A DNA stretch of 64,000 nucleotides from Chaenocephalus aceratus (Eukaryota > Chordata > Actinopteri > Perciformes > Channichthyidae). Shown one piece after another: positions 48,591 to 61,652 of the stretch. The stretch's first letter is position 1, and the number at the start of each line of letters is the position of its first letter. The position numbers were made by a program, and so were the translations under genes. The notes beneath the pieces are model-generated. The model worked only from the letters and a program-made list of their open reading frames with translations. It was not told where the DNA came from and searched no databases. Where the stretch lies: positions 1 through 64,000 of the forward strand of contig JAMFTG010001450.1 in the NCBI GenBank assembly GCA_023974075.1, read 5' to 3'.

Positions 48591-49289
48591 CTTCGTGCAC
48601 TCGTGCTTTTAAATTTTTTCGGACAAATGCTTCATATCGTTTACCCCCGTCACAGTCCACGGGCACATCGTATCTGTCCCCGGCTGTTTGAAGAGCAAGC
48701 ATGGGAAACAAAAGACAGCATTTACCTGTTTGCATCCAGCTAGCTATGCCTTTCTGGTGTACCAGCTACGTGAGAAGCCTCGTTGATACGTTTTGTCTTT
48801 TTCACGAGCTTGCTGCGATATATACAAATCGGGTTGGTCCGGTCCAAGGTCTTGAAGCAACAGTTTATCTCCCAAACTTCTCCTTTCGTAAGGATTGGAG
48901 AGTAGCTCTTGCACGGAATTGGGTGCGTACCGAGGTCCGGCGACTCCACCTGCACACAAAGCCATTCTCACGAGTCTAAAAAACAACTCACGTCAACGCA
49001 CGTAAGCAACGTAGGCGCCAACGTGGGCGCCCTCGTGACCAAAATATTTGACGCCGCTGATTGGCTGAAATTATGTTTCGGCGGCACAGTTTACTATTGA
49101 GACTTTTGCAACGTGCTGGTTGCTGCTGTTTGGCTCGGGGGCTCCTTGCACGGCGCCCGGTAATGATAAACTAATGCCACGGGCAAGGCCGGGCAAGGCC
49201 AGGTAGGAAACATGTGACTTATCAGTAACTTTAGACATCGTAACACAATTTTAAACGAGATTTTATTGTAGATTATACAATACCAATTG
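48591..49289. other. Nothing clearly recognised
   Basis: Several overlapping short open frames on both strands and a GGGCAAGGCC direct repeat at about 49183-49202. No gene or transposon end is secure. Confidence 0.4.
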
Positions 49290-50139
49290 TATGATATTTA
49301 CCTTGTTCATTAAAAATATAAAATATATATATTTTTAAGTAACACAATCATCAAGCCATATACCTAGGTATTTATAACAGGTAACCACTTTGAGTACTTG
49401 TCCCATTATCCAAAGCAGTGTCTGTAGTCTTTGTAGCTTTAGAAAAGAGCATTACCTTGGTTTTATCAACATTTAAAAGAAGCTTAAGCTCAGAGAGCTG
49501 AGTCTGAATAATGTTAAAAACAGCCTGTAATTTAACAACAGCCTCCTTAATGGAGGGACCTGCACAGTCAACCCAGTCTCATAAAAAAACGTGTAATATC
49601 TATGTAGGACGTAGTATTTCTACAAAAACGCCTCTGAAATGGTAAGATCCCTACGGTTTTTTTCACCATTCATTCCAATGGCTGGCGTCTATGTCAGGTG
49701 ATCTTCACATTTCTCCCTGCAGAAAAAAAAAAACATGGCCGAACTTCGTTTTATTCTCGGTGTAAAATGCCTATTTTAAAGTTAGTTTGGCCATTAAAAT
49801 GCCTTTTGATGTAATTTGATGCGAGAAATATGAGTTGTTATTTCAGATTATGTGTGCAGTGGATGTACATGATCTTTAGTTTGCTAGTTATTACGAAGAT
49901 TACTTCAGGAAATTGTGTCGATACAACGTTTTCATTGTTACCAAGGTGGTTGCTAGTGCTACTATCGATATTATTTCTGTTATGTTGTGTAACTGTTTAA
50001 TGGTGTAATCTTTATTGCTACCCCCCGTCAATGTATAGTGTTGGTCCACAGCGCAAACGTATTAGTTTAACAAAATCCGCATCTAAAATTGTGGCATAGA
50101 TATGTTATTTTCCCCTGTGCAATTAATAATAATATATTT

Positions 50140-51010
50140 AATTTATATAGCGCTTCTCATCTGCCAAGACAAATCTCGAAGTGCTTAATTCCAGTCTCAC
50201 ATCTCACAGCACATCGTCATTAACAAATACCGGAAACAGACCGAAAACACTTTATTCCGAGTGTGCTTGCTTTTCTCTTTGAAAGTCATCACATAACGGC
50301 ATTGTAATACACGGTTCGGCTGCATTAAATATTACATATCTGCCGTAGTTCTCTATTTATAGAACCCTGATGAGAAGACTTCTAGACAAACATGAGGAAC
50401 TGCTGCCAACACTGAAAACGTGACATGGATCATAAATATATCAGCCATTAAACATCTTACATTTCTTTTCACACAATACGGTCTCCTTGCAGTATCAACA
50501 CTAATTCGGCTGACTTTTATATTTGATCCAATTGGTAGATAGGCTGTATTTACACCATAAAGGTGCACAGCTGATATAAAGGGACACCTAGTGGTTAAAG
50601 CATGTTATTGAATTTCATTATTTTTATTATTAGATATTAATAGGATCCCTATAAAGTATATTCGTTACTCGTTATTCTCTACTAATAGTTAATTAAAGAC
50701 TGTATATAATGACTATTTTGCACATCCCGTTCAAGATTTCAAGATTTTCTAAGGTTTATTGACATATCATATACACAAACGGTGTAGTTATGCAATGAAT
50801 GAAAAACTTTGTGTATACCTCCAGCAATGTTAACTATGTTGAAGCACTTATTTTAACTGATATTATACATATGTATTATACTCTTATATAAGATGTATGT
50901 AAATAGTATAAGAAATGTGCAGAATACGACGGAGGTGGAGGTACACACATATTGATAGTCTTGTAATGCACTGTTGAGGAACCTGCGACCAAAGTTTTTC
51001 ATCTCCGGCC
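50140..51010 (-). repeat. Unclassified repeat, copy B, uninterrupted at the TIR transposon site
   Basis: 50230-50720 is the reverse complement of 23488-25090 without the 1-kb insertion. 50819-51000 is in direct orientation to 23238-23418, so an orientation switch lies near 50818. Nested in the foldback element. Confidence 0.7.
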
Positions 51011-51149
51011 TTGTCAGGTATTGAACAATCAATAAATAAAGAACACAGAATTATTAAATATAAAACACAGAATTTGTGTGATTAAATGATTTACAAATAA
51101 ACACCACTGCATATTTACAACTGTTACACATGCTGATGTAACGCAAATG

Positions 51150-51888
51150 TTTCCAACTTGGGATCAATAAAGTATATCTTATCTTAAGCTGATCGATGGC
51201 TACTGCCATATTTGCAAAATGTGCCTCTGAACCTTGACAAGTGCATGTTTCAGGCTCATCAATGAACAACAGGAGGGGTCACAGACATAAGACCAGCTGT
51301 TACATAAAGCTCTTCTGACCTTAGCTGGCATGTGGGTATATATATTAATACTGCCTGCATTATGGGCACAAGCAATTTTCACCCATTTATTAATTATATG
51401 TTTTAAATGTGAGTGTTTCCTGTCCGCTAAACCTCCAGGGATGTACACAGTTTAATTCTGGCAACTTCTTATTATGGGAAATACGAAAACGTCTTTTAAA
51501 ACTACAACTCCCAGTAGAGACGTGCCATAGAGAACATGTTGCGAAACACAATAGCCAGCATGTGTAGTTCTGGGGATGGGGTGGGGGAGGGGGGGACGCG
51601 GTGGACCCGTTCAAATCCAGTTTTGGACAGTCTGCCGTGGTTCCATCCCATTTCAAGTGCTGTTCGAGGCTCTGGTAACCCTCGGAGCACACTCTCCAAT
51701 CACAGAGCTTGAGGACAATCACGGGGTCTGTCAAGCGAAGCGGAGAGAATACGTACTTCCCGGTGTAATATTCTGTAAAGCAAATGAGCTGCTCCGACCC
51801 TCGGTCCTGACGGACTCCAACTTGTGTTTATTAATCAAACAAATAAATAAACACAAGGATAATTATGTGTTATTGTTGAGTAAATGGA
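51150..51888. other. LINE tail and unrecognised centre of the foldback element
   Basis: TTGGGATCAATAAAGTATAT at about 51158 is a LINE 3' end on the plus strand. The rest has no recognised coding capacity. Confidence 0.45.
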
Positions 51889-52545
51889 GAATTGCACAGG
51901 GGAAAACGTATCTATGCCACAATCTTAGATGCGGATTTTGTTAAACTAATATGTTTGCGCTGTGGACCAACACTATACATTGATGGGGAAGGGGGGTAGC
52001 AATAAAGATAACACCATTAAACAGTTACACAACATAACAGAAATAATATCGATAGCAGCGTCCCTAGCAACCACCTTGGTGACAATGAAAACATTGTAGA
52101 CACAATTTCCTGAAGTAATCTTCGTAATAACCATAGACTGTATATAGGTAATAACTAGCAAACTAAAGATCATGTGCATCCACTGCACACATACTCTGAA
52201 ATAACAACTCATATTTCTCGCATCAAATGACATCAAAAGGCATTTTAATGGCCAAACTAACTTTAAAATAGGCATTTTACACCGAGAATAAAACGAAGTT
52301 CGGCCATGTTTTTTTTTTCTGCAGGGAGAAATTTGAAGATCACGTGACATAGCCATTGGAATGAATGGTGAAAAAAAACGTAGGGATCTTACAATTTCAG
52401 AGGCGTTTTTGTAGAAATACTACGTCCTACGTTGTGGACTAACGTAGTTATTACACGTTTTTTTATGAGACTGGGTTGGCACAGTACATCACGGTATCAT
52501 CTGCATAGAAATGTAAAGTAGCTTCATCCATATTTTCACCTAAAC

Positions 52546-52799
52546 CAGGGGTCGGCAACCTTTAAGCCCTCTGCTCTGGCTCCCTTGAGCTTAGACAAAA
52601 ATAAGAAGGAAATAAAATAAAGTCTTTGTTGGACTATTTATATTTTGTTGCATGGTTGAAAATGTTTCGTATCTTGTATTTTGAGGTGATACTGTGACAC
52701 ATAAAAAAAACGGTTTTAATTAGGTCAACTAAAATTTGCATTTTTTTTTGGAAAAAGGAGCAAAATGGCTCTTTTGGTCAAAAAGGTTGCAGACCCCTG
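52546..52799. mobile_element. hAT MITE (254 bp) with 8-bp TSD
   Basis: Ends CAGGGGTCGGCAACCT and AGGTTGCAGACCCCTG are inverse with one mismatch. The exact duplication ACCTAAAC is at 52538-52545 and 52800-52807. Confidence 0.95.
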
Positions 52800-53010
52800 A
52801 CCTAAACTGTTGATATATATAGAGAATAAAAGTGGACCTAAAACAGAACCTTGAGGAACACCATTAGCAATGTTTAACCACTCAGAATACAGCCCATCAA
52901 AATGAACACATTGGGACCTTTCAGAGAAGAGGTAGTTCACAAACCACCCACTGCAAGGCTGGATATGCCAATGCTGAGTAGCCTCTGCTTTAAGATGCGA
53001 TGATCAACGG

Positions 53011-54004
53011 TAGGGATGTAACGATATCCCGAATATCGCGGTAAATAAACGTCCCAATACCGTCGTGAGACTGACAAAATGTACCGCGATTTTTTTTTTA
53101 AATTAATTTTTGTTGTTGTTTTAAACCTTTATTTAACCAGGTGGTCCCATTGAGATCATCGATCTCTTTTTCAAGAGAGACCTGTCCAACATGGCAGCAA
53201 GTAGGTTACAACATGAACATAGAACAACAGAACACAAAAGGACATCGTATTTACAGGGCTACATTTACAGACCTAGAGACATTGACAAGTACCAACAGTA
53301 TATTTATATCTCGCCCTGTCAATAAGCCTTCTTGGCAAAAACGGTATTGTTTTTGAAGTGGTGGAGAGACAATGCACAGTTTGACCCAGGCCCGGACTGG
53401 CCATCGGGAGGACCGGGAGGTTTCCCGATGGCCTGGTCTGCTAAGTGGCCTGCTGGTCTGAGGATTTTTTTTTTTATGTATGTATTGTGAACGCAACGCT
53501 ACGCAAATGTGGGTCTGACTCTGCCTCACAGAGGGTGACTGGCCTGCCGACATGATGTGGCCTGCCTGACATGGCCACTTTCATACAGCTTATAAATACC
53601 TGGAAATGTGGACATTCTCATATTCCTAAAAACCTGTCTAATGATGCTGAGTGAGTGACTAGTGAGTTTGAGTTTAGTTACTTGAAAAACTAAAGTGAAA
53701 CTTGATTTATTTTATTGCAGGGTCTGATTATTAAATGTCCTTGTTTATTTGTGAGATGCAGTGGCACAAAGAAAATGCCTACTTTGTTTGGTAGTAGGCT
53801 ACTATAGGTACAAAAACACTGGTTTTCTTGTTCCAGTCTGTTACTGTCACTTTGTTTACACTTTAAAATACTGCTATCCTACTAAAATGCTGTACAAATT
53901 GAATTTCCCCCCCGTTATTATTCAATATCGCGATAAATACCGTACCCTGGACTTGTTATCGCGATATTATCGTACTGTGAGTTTTTGGTATCGTTACATC
54001 CCTA
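53011..54004. mobile_element. hAT-like element (994 bp), TAGGGATGTAACGATA ends, itself a host for other repeats
   Basis: Ends TAGGGATGTAACGATATC and GGTATCGTTACATCCCTA, with the duplication ATCAACGG/ATCAACAG (7 of 8) at 53003-53010 and 54005-54012. Inside, 53115-53390 begins with a CCTTTATTTAACCAGGTGGT motif widespread in fish repeats, and 53390-53580 has GGCCCGGACTGGCCATCGGG, both probably nested insertions. Confidence 0.85.
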
Positions 54005-54094
54005 ATCAACAGTGTCAAAGGCTTTGGAAAGGTCAATAAATAGAGCTGCACAACTCTGCTTATTATCTAAAGTACTCTTAATGTCATTCACCAC

Positions 54095-54503
54095 CATACT
54101 TGCCAACCTTGAGACTTCAGAAATCGGGAGCATTTTCAAAACCACCGCGGGGGGGGGGGGGTGCTAGTGGATCGCCGGAGCTGTATTAGATCAACATTAA
54201 CATGCAACATGTTGTATATGCACTGTCTTGCTGCCTGTAGGAGTGAGCAGAGGGTAGAGTTGTCGATTCTTGTTCTGTTTTCTGTGACTATCTTCCTCAC
54301 TCTCTCAGACTTTCAGTTGCGCGCACTACTAAAGAGACGCGCTACCATAGAAACCAAACAATGGTGTAGCTATATTAAAGACCGAGTGGAAACAGTCCTG
54401 AGTAAATCTGATTATGTCAGAAATCGGGAGTAATGCGGGAGAAATATGACCCCGGGAGGAAACCGGGAGAGGCCTATGAAAATCGGGAGGGTTGGCAAGT
54501 ATG
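54095..54503. mobile_element. hAT MITE (409 bp) with 8-bp TSD
   Basis: Ends CATACTTGCCAACCTTGAGA and GGGAGGGTTGGCAAGTATG are inverse. The exact duplication TTCACCAC is at 54087-54094 and 54504-54511. CGGGAG motifs recur inside. Confidence 0.95.
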
Positions 54504-56311
54504 TTCACCACTTTCATTGTGGCAGTGATGGTGCTATGTTGCTTTCTGAATCCTGACTGATGTTTAGACAGGATATCATTTTTACATAAAAACTCCTTTA
54601 CCTCTTCACTCACTAGACGTTCGAGCACCTTCGCCAGAACTGACAATTTAGAGATTAGCCTATAGTTATTTAAAATAGTTGCCTCCCCTCCTTTCAGTAA
54701 AGGCAAGACATAAGCAGACTTCCATACTTTTGGAATTACATTTGTGCTGAGGGAGAGGTTAAAAAGAGAAGTAAGAGGAGGAGCAATAACATCTGCAGCT
54801 ATCTTTAAAAAGAAGGGTTCTACGTTGTCCGGGCCAGCCGGTTTCCTAGGATCTAGCTTAGATAAGGCTTCATGAACAACATTAACAGTAAAAGGAGTAA
54901 AACTGAAAGGGTTTTCAAGACCACGTTGTTCAGAGTCACAGACTGTAGTGTTCACAGAAGCAGAGTCAGTGACAGAATCAAACAGAGAGCCACAGGACAC
55001 AAAATGCTCATTAAAGCAATGTAGCATAGTGGCCCTGTCCGATATAGAGCCAGATGCTGTGGTAATGCATGGAGGTAGCTCATTACGGATCTCACCGGTG
55101 GATATCGATTTTATGGCTTTCCAAAATTTCCTAGGATTATTTAGGTTTTCTGTGGTAACTGACAAATAGTACTTCGACTTTGCACTTTTGACATGTGAAG
55201 TGAATCTATTCCTTAGCTGCCTAAAACGCAGCCATTCTACCTCTGAGCCTGATTTCCTAGCCTTTGCCCAGGCCTCATTTCTCTCATGCAGGAGACTAGA
55301 CAGCTCAGCAGAAAACCAAGGATTGTCTCGTCCCTTTACTCTAAATGTACGCAGGGGTGCATGTCTATCAATGATCTCCATAAAACCAAGATAAAAATAA
55401 GACCATGCGGTTTCCACATCAGCACACAGATCGATTTTAACCCAATCAAAACAGATCATGAACAAATCCTGCTCCACAAAATGTTTTATGTCTCTCTTAA
55501 TAATAATGCGAGGTTTAACCTTTTGGACCTTAGTGTCCCTAATTGTGGCTACAACACAGTGATCGCTCAGATCATTCGCAAATACTCCCACAGATGAATA
55601 TTTATGGGGAACATTAGTTAAAATGAGATAAATTAGGGAGGATTTATTAGGAGACTTAATGTTAGGGCGAGTAGGACTGTCAACAATCTGAGTAACATTC
55701 AAAGAGATACAAAGGTTTTTAAAATCCTCTGACACTGCAGTTAACCAGTCCCAGTTAAAATCTCCAAGTAGCACTATTTCCTTGTAGTCTAGTTGTGATA
55801 AAAGATTTGCTAGTGAAGACAAGGAGTCTTTGACAGCTGAGGGGGGTCTGTAACAACTCACGACCATGACCTGTTGACCCTTTGCCACTTCTATATTTAA
55901 GGCAAATAATTCAAATTGCTTACTGATAGATTTGGAAACTAATGTGGTTACACTGAACTTATTCTTAACATAAATGGCAACGCCACCACCTTTATTAGGC
56001 CGGTCGGAACGATACACATTAAAACCATTTAAGGCAATGTCAGAGGCCAAAATAGATTTGTTTAGCCATGTTTCTGATAAAACAATGACGTCAGCGTCAG
56101 TCGAGCTCACCCAAATGCGGACACAATCTAGTTTACCTAACAGACTGCGCACATTCAAGTGGATCAAACCCAACCCAGACCTAGCTTTAAAATCAGCAGG
56201 AGTAGCGATCTGACTACTACTACTGGGCGGACCAGGGTTAGGTTGTACATTTCCTGACAGTAATAACAACAACAGGCATCTTTTCCTCTTAAACGATACA
56301 TACATTGTCAT
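54329..56311 (-). CDS. LINE ORF: 2A-like leader, AP endonuclease, start of reverse transcriptase (truncated by a MITE)
   Basis: 660 residues from ATG at 56311. Residues 12-19 are hydrophobic (CLLLLLLS) followed by GNVQPNPGP (20-28), a 2A-like motif. The apurinic endonuclease follows, with HLNVRSL (about 51-57), LSETWLN (E80), CYRPPS, GDFNWDW and SDHCVV, the usual catalytic set. DPRKPAGPDN and ISKLSVLAKVLERLV open the reverse transcriptase. After TATMKVVN (54512) the frame runs into the MITE and stops at 54329. NYRLIS replaces the usual NYRPIS. Unlike most LINE remnants here, this stretch has no internal stop, so the copy was probably disabled recently or mainly by insertion. Confidence 0.9.
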   Translation of the reverse strand: MTMYVSFKRKRCLLLLLLSGNVQPNPGPPSSSSQIATPADFKARSGLGLIHLNVRSLLGKLDCVRIWVSSTDADVIVLSETWLNKSILASDIALNGFNVYRSDRPNKGGGVAIYVKNKFSVTTLVSKSISKQFELFALNIEVAKGQQVMVVSCYRPPSAVKDSLSSLANLLSQLDYKEIVLLGDFNWDWLTAVSEDFKNLCISLNVTQIVDSPTRPNIKSPNKSSLIYLILTNVPHKYSSVGVFANDLSDHCVVATIRDTKVQKVKPRIIIKRDIKHFVEQDLFMICFDWVKIDLCADVETAWSYFYLGFMEIIDRHAPLRTFRVKGRDNPWFSAELSSLLHERNEAWAKARKSGSEVEWLRFRQLRNRFTSHVKSAKSKYYLSVTTENLNNPRKFWKAIKSISTGEIRNELPPCITTASGSISDRATMLHCFNEHFVSCGSLFDSVTDSASVNTTVCDSEQRGLENPFSFTPFTVNVVHEALSKLDPRKPAGPDNVEPFFLKIAADVIAPPLTSLFNLSLSTNVIPKVWKSAYVLPLLKGGEATILNNYRLISKLSVLAKVLERLVSEEVKEFLCKNDILSKHQSGFRKQHSTITATMKVVNILANPPDFHRPLPVSSRGHISPALLPISDIIRFTQDCFHSVFNIATPLFGFYGSASL

Positions 56312-56840
56312 CTACTTTAGAAACACCGGAAAAGTCTGCGAGAGTGTGATTAGAGCTTAAGAACCAGTCCTGAAGCAAAGGACAGGCGAAAACAGCAGCG
56401 TGGAAGCGCTCCGGTCCCTCCGTGGTATCCCCGGGGTGAAAGCAGGCCTCTGCAACAGCAGAACCAGGACAGGTGGAAAGCAGGCCCCAGCGGTGGTAAA
56501 ATCCTCCTCCGCACAGCAGCACACGCCCAGTGGAAGCAGGCCAAGCCCGAAGCGTGGATCCACTCCGTCTCTCCGCGACGACTCTCCAGTATAGCCGTAT
56601 ACTACAGGTGGGAGCAGGCCTCCGTAGATCGCAGACAGCAACAGCTGGAGCCGCTCCGTCTCTTCGCGATGAGCAGGCCTCCGTAAATCGCAGATCGCAT
56701 GCAGCAACAGGTGGAGCCGCTCTGTCTCTATGCGACGTCTCCGGGGGAAAAACACCTCAGTACAGCCGTACTCGACAGGTGGGAGTAGGCCTCGGCAGAT
56801 CGCAGACAACTAAAACTACTACTTGTATAAGCAGGGATGG
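56312..56840 (-). repeat. LINE 5' region with imperfect tandem units
   Basis: Blocks GCAGGCCTCCGTAGATCGCA and GGAGCCGCTCCGTCTCT recur three times with small changes between about 56540 and 56810, resembling the repeated 5' UTR monomers that drive some LINEs. Confidence 0.55.
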
Positions 56841-57184
56841 CTAAAAGTTTGTAAGCAGGAGAGCTAGATGCTAACAGATGCCAGATGCTAACAGGTAGTG
56901 CGAGCCTGTAGAAATTGCGACCTGCGAGGCGAGTTCACGTACTGGGCCCGGCTATTCCAGTCTAGAGATGTCCAGAGACACACCCCGCATCGTGCTGTAT
57001 GCTTTCACACATTCTGCTTCCACATTGGAAAAGAGCAGCCCAAAATGCTCGTTATGTGGAAACAATATTGAAGAGAAGGCTCCGTAACACATTACTCTAA
57101 GGATCGAGTTCAGACATTTTGACAGTTGTCTTGAACACTATCATCAGAGTAACGTGATCTAATCAATAAATAAAGATTTCAAAA
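56841..57184. other. Nothing recognised
   Basis: Short stretch with a GATGCTAACAG direct repeat near 56867-56890, probably the LINE 5' flank. Confidence 0.4.
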
Positions 57185-57470
57185 AGAGGTTTCAGAGTGG
57201 CCTTTTATTGTGGCCAGCCTAAGGCACACCTGTGCAATAACCATGCTGTCTAATCAGCATCTTGATATGCCACACCTGTGAGGTGGGATGGATTATCTCG
57301 GCAAAGGAGAAGTGCTCACTATCACACATTGTTTTAGATTTGTGAACAATATTTGAGAGAAATGGTTATTTTGTGTATAGAAAATGTTTTAGATCTTTGA
57401 GTTCATCTCATGAAAAATGGGAGCAAAAACAAAAGTGTTGCGTTTATAATTTTGATCAGTGTAGCTCAAT
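57185..57470. repeat. High-copy fish interspersed repeat, unclassified
   Basis: The stretch with GGCCAGCCTAAGGCACACCT and GTGAGGTGGGATGGATTATC and the end GTGTTGCGTTTATAATTTTG is familiar from many fish genomes. I cannot place its superfamily. Confidence 0.4.
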
Positions 57471-58644
57471 AGTTCACTGACACCTTAAATCTTATACATT
57501 TTTCGTACATTGGGAGTTTCGTGAAACTTTTTAATAGAGTGTGTATTATTTTACTTTTTCTATGACGCTCATTTGTATGAAACCCATTCCCTGTAATCCA
57601 AATATTCCTGCTTCTACACTTTCTTCTTACACATTAAAGCCAGCATAGCAGTTCAGCTTTTCAGCATAAAGCAAGGAATTGCATTCTCTAGTTATTTTAG
57701 CAGTGCACAGGACTTACCGTTCAACATCCCAGACGCGAAGAGGCGACGTGTTCTCACAGCATGCGGTGCCTGTTACAAAGGATCTGCACACAGACGAGCG
57801 ACACACACAGACCATGATTAGTGTCATCAGAACCACTTCAACAGATCAACTCAACTCAGGACAAAGTGTTGATGCCACCTGTGATGGAAACTTCTGAAGC
57901 AATGCAGACAGGACTCGGAGAGACAAGAGAGAGCTGGAATTGTGATGGCAAACACTGATGGTTTATTTGGAGCTTCAGCCGGAGAATTCACAAGACATGT
58001 CGTGTGCCATGAGGTGACACAGCTGCTGCCAAACTATTCTGAAGATATCTGACCCAGTCCCATGTATTTAGCTGGTTCTGAGAGAATAATCAACATGCCA
58101 AGATAAAACAGGCAAAGCACTATAACCTCTATCTGCTGTAGCCAACAGGCAGGGACAGGGAGACAAAACACTGAGCGCACAACAGCCCAAGGTTGCAGGT
58201 GCTCATTGTACAAACTGATGAACTGGGTCAAAGTTATGGGCCCAGGAAAATATTTCCCCAACACCACCAAAGTCGTCACACATGGCAAAACTCGAAACAT
58301 TTGATATCATTTAATGATCCTAAAAAATGTGCAGATATCCTCTGCTATATTGAAAAAAAGGACAACTAACGAGATAAGTCTGATGGCCCAGCAAACAGAG
58401 AAACATTTTTTATTTTCCAGGTCGTCATTGTGAGTCCATGGTGGATCTTTGTTTGTCCATCTGCTCTATGAACATGAGCTCAAGACATGGCTACGCCTGC
58501 TCCTAAGTTCCTTTAATGTCTCTCTTTTTCTGGTATCAGAAGAGGACAATCCTTTCTTCTCTTTTATGCTAGCTTCTATTCATTTCTCAGTTAAAACAGG
58601 CTTTAGTGTTAGGCTACACTTTCGTTTTAATTGCATTCCATGTG
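57471..58644. other. Nothing recognised
   Basis: AT-rich intergenic sequence with only short, non-similar open frames. Confidence 0.45.
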
Positions 58645-58681
58645 AACACTGAAAGGTTTACACTGGAAACCTTTCAGTGTT
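58645..58681. repeat. Perfect stem-loop (15-bp stem, 7-nt loop) before an AATAAA
   Basis: AACACTGAAAGGTTT, loop ACACTGG, then AAACCTTTCAGTGTT. AATAAA follows within a few bases. Confidence 0.85.
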
Positions 58682-58689
58682 TAAATAAA

Positions 58690-59096
58690 GAGTGACATGA
58701 GAAATATTTTGGCAGAGAAAACCATTAAAACAAGGGACATTCTCCATATTTGTAGATATATTTCTATTAGTAGATTGGCTACGGGACGTAGCATGTCAAC
58801 TCTTGTTAATAACATGGCATGTGTTCCCCTATTTTATCTATTTCAATAATCTTTCTTCTCATAGTAAAATTATTCATTTGTATAGATATACTGAGCGACA
58901 TCAGAAGATAAGTAAAGTACACCGGTGGCTGACATTACTACCTCAATGGTTTCCTTTCCTTTGTTGTTATAAAATGTCTACGTCCACGTTGCTGGTAATT
59001 TAGTCAGAGGGACCTTACATTTTCCCCTCTAGTTTTGGGGATGTATTCTTTATGTATTACTCATTACCCACTTGACTTAAGGAGTGGGCCCTAGTG
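58690..59096. other. Nothing recognised
   Basis: AT-rich sequence leading into the CA tract. Confidence 0.45.
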
Positions 59097-61020
<1,924 letters not shown>

Positions 61021-61104
61021 GTTCTCATTCATAACACTCCGTTCGATGTCTCACTGTGGGATGCGCCTCATCGCGGAGCAAACAGAAGCATCAATCTCAT
61101 TACG

Positions 61105-61162
61105 CCAATCCTGATTGGCTGGTGATCTTGACGTCAGCGTCAGGGAAATCACCCCCTATAAG
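61105..61162 (+). promoter_or_regulatory. Promoter-like cluster of the DIRS element
   Basis: CCAAT (61105-61109) and inverted ATTGG (61114-61118), a full CRE palindrome TGACGTCA (61129-61136) and a TATA box TATAAG (61157-61162) occur in order, about 490 bp upstream of the Gag ATG. Confidence 0.6.
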
Positions 61163-61652
61163 TAGTTTGCGCCCCGACGCATGCGTCATTCAAACACCTC
61201 TTCTCGCTTCAGAGCACATCTCACAGTAGCCGGGCAAGCTTCACTGTCCACAGACTGAACCCAAAATACCATTTCGGTCGACGGGCGCTAGCCGGCTACT
61301 CCTTCTGCTTCGCAGGAAGACGGTAGTACTAACGCCGTTAGTACTTAAAAATCGACCTCGCCCTTCTCTACGAGAAAGTAAGGTAGGTCCGATTTTTTAA
61401 AGCTAGCAGCACACCTGTTGCTAGCTCGCTCCCTCTCTACCGACACCACGGGTAGCGAGGAAGTTTTTCTTTTCTCTTCTCCACGGAGGGGAAAAGGATT
61501 AAAAAAGGAGCATACTGCCACACCAGTCACTATTCTCCGGGAATAAAAGACCCACACCGTCCTTTTCTCCGGATTAAGGACAAGGTGGTTTTATCTTTTC
61601 TCCCATCCCACCTGTCGAGAGCGGGCCCTCTCTACGCCACGAGGCGGCCAAG

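Larger units (their letters stand above)
49569..52478. mobile_element. Foldback-type DNA element (2.9 kb) with about 560-bp terminal inverted repeats
   Basis: The left arm (49569 to about 50126) and right arm (about 51889 to 52478) are inverse copies with few differences; ends are CAACCCAGTCTCATAAAAAA and the complement. The 7-bp duplication GCACAGT flanks it at 49562-49568 and 52479-52485. The centre holds no transposase but carries repeat copy B and a LINE tail. Superfamily is undetermined; 7 bp is unusual for hAT or Tc1. Confidence 0.88.
49290..56840 (-). mobile_element. CR1/Rex-type LINE with 2A-like N-terminus, split by four insertions
   Basis: One LINE reads right to left: 5' region (56840-56312), endonuclease and early RT (56311-54512), RT pieces at 54086-54013, 53002-52808 and 52537-52486, and the RT C-terminus (49561-49290: IIQTQLSELKLLLNVDKTKV, YKYLGIWLDD). 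Insertions at 54095-54503, 53011-54004, 52546-52799 and 49569-52478 account for about 4.6 kb, leaving roughly 3 kb of LINE. Each insertion has its own target-site duplication, so the order of LINE blocks is secure. Confidence 0.9.

Noticed and set aside
46200..49230. A single MITE split by the L2 LINE
   Set aside because: TTTCCAC-type sequence occurs on both sides, but I could not find matching ends or a duplication that would prove it.
58449..58652. 67-residue plus-strand open frame
   Set aside because: AT-rich, no similarity, and its stop lies within a hairpin. Not supported as a gene.
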